Origin: Gammaproteobacteria bacterium
GTDB lineage: Bacteria; Pseudomonadota; Gammaproteobacteria; Pseudomonadales; Azotimanducaceae
Assembly: GCA_009837185.1 (NCBI GenBank)
Contig: VXUA01000041.1
Span: 43,374 to 107,373 of the forward strand
DNA length: 64,000 nt
Direction: 5' to 3'
The notes beneath the pieces are model-generated. The model was not told the origin of the DNA and did no database searches. It saw only the letters and a program-made list of their open reading frames with translations. The position numbers and the translations under genes are program-made. Shown piece after piece: positions 58,669-64,000 of the stretch (the stretch's first letter is position 1; each line of letters starts with the position of its first letter).

Positions 58669-59786
58669 ATGAAGCTCTTTGTTTGCGAACCCTTGGTAGC
58701 GTCATGCAATGGTCAAACGACCGTGCTCGAATTGAATATGAGTGGCTGCGGCTAATATCGAAGTTCAAGTATGATGGTTATCGTGACTTCGTTGCCGGGG
58801 TACAGTTCTTAGAGTCTCTCATTACTTGGTTGACGCAATTTGAAACTTCCGAAGAGCGTCAAACTGCCTACGACTTTTTAAAAGATCGGCTCGTATACGT
58901 GAGTCCAGCAGAGCTCACAAAACTCATTGATCTGTGTTATTTCGAACACATACGACCAATGGTCACCCAGGTGGCTGCTAACGATCTAGCGGTTGATCGT
59001 TACCGCTTATGGTCGCACCCGAATGGATCAAAGCGATTTGACTATTGTTTTCGACACGTGCTGTTTATGGGACTTAGCGACGGTGCGCGAACCGATCTCT
59101 TACGATATGCGGCGAGAGGTAAATTGAAAAACGAACAAGTAGTGAGTTTTACTCAGATAGATCCCGACAAGTGGCAGGATCTGCTGGATTGTCTGCGGAA
59201 CGACACTAACGATCGGAATGCTCGATTTCATTGCCTTTTTGTGATTGACGATTTCACTGCTAGCGGTACATCTATATTGCGTAGACCTGGCTTAGAGAAA
59301 GAGTGGAAGGGAAAACTCGTTCGGCTATGGAATTCTCTGGATTACGCACGAAGAGAACTGCAAATTGAACTAATGCAAGAAAATTGGAGTCTGCGTGTTC
59401 ATCACTATCTCGCGACCCAACAAGCTCGATGCACTTTGCTTAAACGTAAGCAACAAGCAGCTCACGAGCGAGAACACAACTGGTTCAAAAACTTAGAGTT
59501 TTCTTTTAGCTCGATATTTGATAGTTCAATCAAAGTTACCGATCAAACTGACCATAGATTCTTACTATTGACTGAAAAACACTATGATCCAAACATAGAG
59601 TCGAAGCAGCATCTTGAAGAATGCGAAATCGATAATCTTAAGCGGGGATACGCAGAGTGTTCTTTACCTCTAGTGCTAGAACACAATACCCCAAATAACT
59701 CGCTGGCTTTGCTATGGGCGGAATCTAGTAAGGGGGCAAAAATCGCGATGCGCCCGCTCTTTCGTCGACATCAACGACATATTTAG
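58665..59786 (+). CDS. Phosphoribosyltransferase-like protein
   Basis: A 373-residue protein with the type I phosphoribosyltransferase PRPP motif VIDDFTASGTS at residues 193-203 (acidic pair D195-D196, then the phosphate loop). The rest is not close to any biosynthetic PRTase known to me, and the long flanking helices are unusual. TTG 58665 overlaps the preceding stop (TTGA) with GAGG upstream, so translation is coupled. The fold call is well supported, the reaction is not. In the operon it would supply or use PRPP-derived phosphoribosyl groups (inference). Confidence 0.65.
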   Translation: MNEALCLRTLGSVMQWSNDRARIEYEWLRLISKFKYDGYRDFVAGVQFLESLITWLTQFETSEERQTAYDFLKDRLVYVSPAELTKLIDLCYFEHIRPMVTQVAANDLAVDRYRLWSHPNGSKRFDYCFRHVLFMGLSDGARTDLLRYAARGKLKNEQVVSFTQIDPDKWQDLLDCLRNDTNDRNARFHCLFVIDDFTASGTSILRRPGLEKEWKGKLVRLWNSLDYARRELQIELMQENWSLRVHHYLATQQARCTLLKRKQQAAHEREHNWFKNLEFSFSSIFDSSIKVTDQTDHRFLLLTEKHYDPNIESKQHLEECEIDNLKRGYAECSLPLVLEHNTPNNSLALLWAESSKGAKIAMRPLFRRHQRHI

Positions 59787-59798
59787 AAGGTACCATAA

Positions 59799-61703
59799 TT
59801 GAGTAATCCCTTTAAGAAACGAGCGACAGAGTTTTTCGTGAACGACGAAAGTTTTCTTGCTGCAATTACTCCTTTACCAATAAGGGCATTCTTCAAAGAT
59901 AACTGTGATCGGCTCTACGATCGCCTAGTGATAGTAAGCGGCACTCCAGGTAGCGGTAAGACAACTTTAGCTAGATTGTTTCAGTATCGCACAATCAAAA
60001 CACTGTTAAATCACATCGATTTGGAGTCCTACAGCGACATAGAATCCGCGCTTTCGGAATGTGGAATGTTAGTTGATCATGTGCCCACGAAGTTGACCTG
60101 TCGCATTTCATTAACCACCGACTACCGTGAGTTTTGGGAGTTTCCCTACCCTCCAGAAATACGTACTCGATTGTTGGAGTCTATGCTTCAAGCTCGCACT
60201 TGTCTCGCTTGGATCCAAAATATAGAAGCCGCGGGTCATTCTCTTCAAGAGGTCACCGTCGTCCCAAAGAACACCTCTGTAGCGGCCGCAGCGAGTATCG
60301 GTGTCGAGAGTGTCGCCGACTTATATAAGAAAGCAAGTCAAGTGGAACTCGCAATCTATAACATATCTGCTGCGCTGTTGCCACCGGCTCTAGATCAACT
60401 TCCCGCTATTGCAATAGCTCCCTATCGTCCCTTTGACGTCATCGAAGAGTTTCAAGTCGCCTCAGACAATCAGGTTTCCAACTTAAATCCATTGGTCATT
60501 TTTGACGATGCCCACGAGTTACACATAACACAATTTGACTTTCTAACTTCTTGGTTGGTTAGACGTGAGTTACCCATAGGCCGATGGATAATGACGCGAT
60601 ATGATGCGTTATCTCCAGAGCAAGTGTTTCAAGGAGCTGAAAGCCGCGCAATAGAGGATCTAAAAAGAGTTCAAACAAAACGGGACATTACCGAGATCCG
60701 TTTTCACAGCGACGACAACCGTAAAGCTGAGCGCAAAAGATTTCAAAAAATGGCTCGGGACATGTCCACTCGCTACATTCGTATGATGCCAGTGTTTGAA
60801 CAGAGAGGGATAAGTGATCTAGCTTCGGTTCTTCAAAATGATCCACCAAAGCTCACTAAAGGTCAACTAGCGAACCTGAGAGATCTAGTTAGTAAGGATC
60901 ACGAGAAATATGGGATAAGCATGCAGTGGCGCGAGCAAATTCAACACAAAGTGCAGAATTACGCGAAGGGTACAACAGATCAAGATGTCGGTGAAGATGT
61001 TCAAGTTGCAATGGAGAGGATTTTGCTTCACCGCTTCGCAAACCGACTTCGGCCAAGCGATCTATTTTCTCGCCGCCAAGATGTTGAACCAAGCAAACCG
61101 ATGAAGTGCGACAGCGGCGTAGCACACGGTGCTCAGATACAATTAATGCATCGGTTTGGCCGACCTTATTACTACGGTATCAATACCTTGTGCGACAGCG
61201 GCTCAAACAATCCAGAGTTGTTCTTGCAGTTAGCAGAACGATTGGTTGAACAAGCCGAAACCAAAATCGTGAGAAACCGACCAGCGTCGTTATCGTCACG
61301 AGAACAGCATCGGCTACTCCGAGAACGTGGTTCGGAGATTGTCAATTCGTGGACCTTTCCTGAATGCGACAATGTGCGCGCATTGATCGAATTAATCTCT
61401 TCGCTTTGCCGAGTCGCTACTTTAAAAGAAAATGCTCCTCTAGGCGCGGGTGCAAATTCCTATGGGATTCCTCAATCAGACTTCAACGAGTTACCAATAG
61501 AGAATCCACACCTAGCCCGAGTTCTTCAGTTTGGTATTTCATACAACGCGATACAACTCGTTCAAAATCACAAAACAAAGGGAGATTTGTGGTGTCTTTT
61601 AGAGATTGGTGGCGCAGCGAGTCTTCATTACGGGCTCCCATTCTATCGCGGTGGATTTATTGAAGGATCGATACACGAACTCTCTGTCACAATAACTAGG
61701 TAA
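59799..61703 (+). CDS. P-loop (AAA/STAND-like) ATPase
   Basis: A 634-residue ATPase. Walker A is GTPGSGKTT at 48-56 and Walker B is LVIFDDAHEL at about 232-241, followed by a sensor-like IMTRYDALS. The order and spacing resemble ORC/Cdc6 or STAND NTPases, but family assignment is uncertain. The C-terminal 350 residues have no recognised domain and contain MHRFGRPYYYGINTL. TTG 59799 has AGAAGG upstream. It is the third gene of the operon. Confidence 0.6.
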   Translation: MSNPFKKRATEFFVNDESFLAAITPLPIRAFFKDNCDRLYDRLVIVSGTPGSGKTTLARLFQYRTIKTLLNHIDLESYSDIESALSECGMLVDHVPTKLTCRISLTTDYREFWEFPYPPEIRTRLLESMLQARTCLAWIQNIEAAGHSLQEVTVVPKNTSVAAAASIGVESVADLYKKASQVELAIYNISAALLPPALDQLPAIAIAPYRPFDVIEEFQVASDNQVSNLNPLVIFDDAHELHITQFDFLTSWLVRRELPIGRWIMTRYDALSPEQVFQGAESRAIEDLKRVQTKRDITEIRFHSDDNRKAERKRFQKMARDMSTRYIRMMPVFEQRGISDLASVLQNDPPKLTKGQLANLRDLVSKDHEKYGISMQWREQIQHKVQNYAKGTTDQDVGEDVQVAMERILLHRFANRLRPSDLFSRRQDVEPSKPMKCDSGVAHGAQIQLMHRFGRPYYYGINTLCDSGSNNPELFLQLAERLVEQAETKIVRNRPASLSSREQHRLLRERGSEIVNSWTFPECDNVRALIELISSLCRVATLKENAPLGAGANSYGIPQSDFNELPIENPHLARVLQFGISYNAIQLVQNHKTKGDLWCLLEIGGAASLHYGLPFYRGGFIEGSIHELSVTITR

Positions 61704-61711
61704 CGAGCATT

Positions 61712-62806
61712 GTGCGCTGGATAAATTGCCCGAGCCATCGAGGCGACAGTGTCAAGAATTTGTTACAGAAGCATTTTGAACAGCCCAATCGTCGCGTACT
61801 CTTGTTAGGTGGAGCGGGATTTGATCCCCGTGCACAAGTCTTTCCACTCGAGCTCAATAGACTGCTTCAGCATCGCCTAAAAGCATTGCTGCTAAAAGAA
61901 GAACGACCCAAGACTACAGACGATTTAATTTCAAGAGCAAACGATGTAAATGCGTTATTAACTAATGAACTAAATGATCTTAGTGTAGTACCCATTGAAA
62001 TCTTGAGTCGTGACTTGTCATTAGTTGGAGGACGTCGAGCTGTTTCAAGGGTCGCGCAAGAATTGTCAAACCATTGGACTGACATCGTTGTTGACGTGAG
62101 TGCTCTATCTACCGGAATCAGTTTTCCGATAATTCGTTGCACCATGGAGTGGGCTGATCAGAATCCATCAAACAACCAATTACATATTGTGCTAGCTGAA
62201 CATTCGATTGTCGATCAAAAAATATCTTCCGAACCGTTAGACAGATCCAAAGAAATCTTCGGTTTCAAAGGGAACTATGGATTGGAAAGCACTTCAAAAG
62301 CAGCAAAGCTTTGGTTGCCTCAACTGGCGATTGATCAACGAGAAGCGTTAAATAGAATTTACGACGAAATTCGGCCACACGACGTTTGTCCTATACTACC
62401 GTTTCCCTCCAGGGATCCTCGGGCCGGCGATCGATTGTTGGAGCACTTCGCTAATGAAATATTAAACATCTGGGAAGTAACCCCACGAAACGTAATTTAC
62501 GCCGCCGAAGGCAATCCTCTTGATTTATACCGAACGGTGTTGCGAATTGATGACGAACGAAAGGTGGTATTTCGAGAAGCAGACGGTTCCCAATTACTAC
62601 TTACGCCGACTGGAAGTAAAGCACTAGCACTGGGTGCCGTGATGGCAGCCATCGAGCGTAATTTACCAGTTCGCTACGTAGAGTCAATCGCGTACAATGT
62701 AAATTGGGATGAAATCGAAAAAGCGCATGAGAGTGAAGTAGATTTGTTGCATCTGTGGCTCGCTGGCGAACCTTATCTAAACAATAACGAATCGAACACT
62801 GACTGA
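61712..62806 (+). CDS. Unrecognised Rossmann-like protein
   Basis: A 364-residue protein of unknown function. It starts with MRWINCPSHRGD and a glycine-rich VLLLGGAGFDPRA near 29-41. The strand-loop DIVVDVSALSTGISFPI lies near 136-152, and LLTPTGSKALALGAVMAA near 300. These Rossmann-type loops are reminiscent of CARF-type sensors or nucleotide-binding enzymes, without enough signal to assign either. GTG 61712 follows the previous stop by eight bases. The stop TGA overlaps the PfkB start (TGATG). Confidence 0.5.
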   Translation: MRWINCPSHRGDSVKNLLQKHFEQPNRRVLLLGGAGFDPRAQVFPLELNRLLQHRLKALLLKEERPKTTDDLISRANDVNALLTNELNDLSVVPIEILSRDLSLVGGRRAVSRVAQELSNHWTDIVVDVSALSTGISFPIIRCTMEWADQNPSNNQLHIVLAEHSIVDQKISSEPLDRSKEIFGFKGNYGLESTSKAAKLWLPQLAIDQREALNRIYDEIRPHDVCPILPFPSRDPRAGDRLLEHFANEILNIWEVTPRNVIYAAEGNPLDLYRTVLRIDDERKVVFREADGSQLLLTPTGSKALALGAVMAAIERNLPVRYVESIAYNVNWDEIEKAHESEVDLLHLWLAGEPYLNNNESNTD

Positions 62807-63852
62807 TGACTTCTAAGAATTCACATTGTGTCTACGGAACCGGTTTATTAGCTCTTGACCTAATTTTTGGACCTGAAGACGAGCAACCAACTCGATGGTT
62901 CGCAGGTGGTACCTGTGGCAACGTTCTTGCTATCTTGAGTTATCTAGGGTGGGATAGCTTCCCAATTACACGCTTGAACGGTGATGTTGCTTCACAGGTC
63001 GTTCAAAGAGATCTAAACAAAGTGGGAGTTAAGCTAGACTTCGCGAATCTCGCTCCCCAAGCTCCCACACCGATTGTAGTGCACCGGATCAAGCGAACAT
63101 CGAAAGACGGCAAAACACATTGCTTTTCTAATCATTGTCCCTTTTGTCGGTCTCGGTTACCGAGTTTTCGTGCTATACGAAATGACACAGCGCAAACGGC
63201 GCTCTCGCATTGGATTCCTCCTACAGTATTTTTTCTTGACCGAGCATCACGAGGCATGATAACATTAGCTGAAGCCGCTGCTGAGTCAGGAGCACTCGTC
63301 GTTTTTGAACCTAGTACCCGAATGAACTCCCAATATATGCTTGAAGCCTTGCGTATCGCTCATATTGTTAAATACGCAGACGAGCGCTTTCCCCAGCCAT
63401 TAAATGCATTAGAACTCAGCGAAAGCATCTACATCGAAATTCATACTTTGGGTAGCCACGGGTTTCGATACCGAACTCGACTCGCGAATCACACGAGTGA
63501 TTGGATTAGCCGACCGGCTTTACAACCCAAAAATATCGTTGATAGTGCAGGAGCGGGTGATTGGTTTACAGCAGTGTTAATTTCCGAATTCCCTGATGGT
63601 CTCGAAGACCTCCGCGGGCTGAATATATCTAGACTGGAAGCTATTTTTGAACATGCAAACGCGGCGGCAGCTTGGAACTGTTTGTTTGAAGGTGCTCGAA
63701 CGAGTATGTACTTGATGCCACAAGAGACTTTACGTGCGAAGATACAGAACCTACAAGAAGGAAGGACAAGAGAGTCCTTTACCTTCGGCGAGGATGGTAG
63801 CGATACTAAAGAAACCGACGATTTTCCAACCTGTCCTGTATGTACCTCCTGA
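62806..63852 (+). CDS. PfkB-family carbohydrate/nucleoside kinase with extra cysteine cluster
   Basis: A 348-residue ribokinase-like enzyme. The PfkB signature is DSAGAGDWFTAV at 246-257, with the catalytic aspartate D252. The N-terminus has AGGTCGNVLAILSYLGWDS, a substrate-lid-like segment. An insertion holds C106, C111 and C114 (CFSNHCPFC), and the extreme C-terminus has C343 and C346 (CPVC), which could bind zinc. These cysteines are absent from ordinary ribokinases. ATG 62806 overlaps the preceding stop, and the gene is followed by a terminator at 63930-63951, making it the operon's last gene. It probably phosphorylates the sugar or nucleoside produced in the pathway (inference). Confidence 0.72.
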   Translation: MTSKNSHCVYGTGLLALDLIFGPEDEQPTRWFAGGTCGNVLAILSYLGWDSFPITRLNGDVASQVVQRDLNKVGVKLDFANLAPQAPTPIVVHRIKRTSKDGKTHCFSNHCPFCRSRLPSFRAIRNDTAQTALSHWIPPTVFFLDRASRGMITLAEAAAESGALVVFEPSTRMNSQYMLEALRIAHIVKYADERFPQPLNALELSESIYIEIHTLGSHGFRYRTRLANHTSDWISRPALQPKNIVDSAGAGDWFTAVLISEFPDGLEDLRGLNISRLEAIFEHANAAAAWNCLFEGARTSMYLMPQETLRAKIQNLQEGRTRESFTFGEDGSDTKETDDFPTCPVCTS

Positions 63853-63929
63853 CTTCGACGGTCTGAAATGCTAAGTTGTTGATATGTATGTATTTGCCAA
63901 GATCGTTAGGCACTACATTTTAGCGTTTT

Positions 63930-63951
63930 CGCCCTGATGGGGCGTTTTTTT
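63930..63951 (+). terminator. Rho-independent terminator of the five-gene operon
   Basis: CGCCC (63930-63934) pairs with GGGCG (63940-63944) around the five-base loop TGATG, followed by seven T (63945-63951). It lies 78 bases after the PfkB stop. Confidence 0.85.
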
Positions 63952-64000
63952 CTTAGTGGATTGGGAAGGGTTGGGTGCGGATTTTGAGGTCGAGCGCTTG

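Noticed and set aside
56761..63852. ADP-heptose (LPS core) synthesis operon
   Set aside because: SIS, HAD and PfkB enzymes are shared, but PRTase and ATPase genes do not belong and no nucleotidyltransferase (HldE C-terminal) is present.

Overview
The window is bacterial chromosomal DNA, most likely from a gammaproteobacterium. The left part follows a gene order familiar from Pseudomonas and Escherichia: tusD-C-B-E, then serS, rarA, lolA and ftsK, then trxB, aat and infA, then clpA, clpS and icd. A perfect parS-type palindrome at 26020-26035 matches the common gammaproteobacterial ParB site and suggests the origin-proximal part of a chromosome. GTG and TTG starts are frequent. The species cannot be named from the sequence.

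Layout. Positions 1-923 hold the sulfur-relay genes tusD (tail only), tusC, tusB and tusE. A vanadium-haloperoxidase/PAP2-like protein and a predicted beta-barrel protein (1102-3551) sit between them and serS. The reverse-strand group serS, rarA, lolA, ftsK (3598-9159) faces a forward group of dienelactone hydrolase, trxB, aat and infA (9298-12213). A junk stretch (12355-13610) holds a decayed secreted-protein gene and a chimera of two transposase remnants. clpA, clpS and icd follow on the reverse strand. A solitary 1399-residue restriction-methylase fusion (18293-22492) lies between icd and tRNA-Gly. Then come hemF, an exbD-like gene, a nucleoside transporter, parS, a two-component system, an MBL hydrolase, a pseudokinase/MORN pair, a TauE-like permease and pyk. 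Positions 35608-48464 hold three paralogous membrane-anchored solenoid genes (two broken by one-base frameshifts), a nuclease-helicase/FAN1-like pair, an acyl-CoA synthetase and a phosphopantetheinyl transferase. Two tRNA-Leu genes follow; the UAA one contains a group I intron in its anticodon loop.

From the intron-bearing tRNA to the right edge the content is accessory and looks like a defence island: an AIPR-family protein, a second type IIG-like restriction-methylase, a split membrane/HEPN-like gene, and a tightly packed five-gene forward operon ending at a strong terminator. The operon encodes a SIS-HAD fusion, a phosphoribosyltransferase-like protein, a P-loop ATPase, an unrecognised Rossmann-like protein and a PfkB-type kinase with an extra cysteine cluster. 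Its sugar- or nucleoside-phosphate chemistry coupled to an ATPase makes it the best candidate here for an undescribed conflict or signalling system. That function is inference; the domain motifs and the gene coupling are visible in the sequence.
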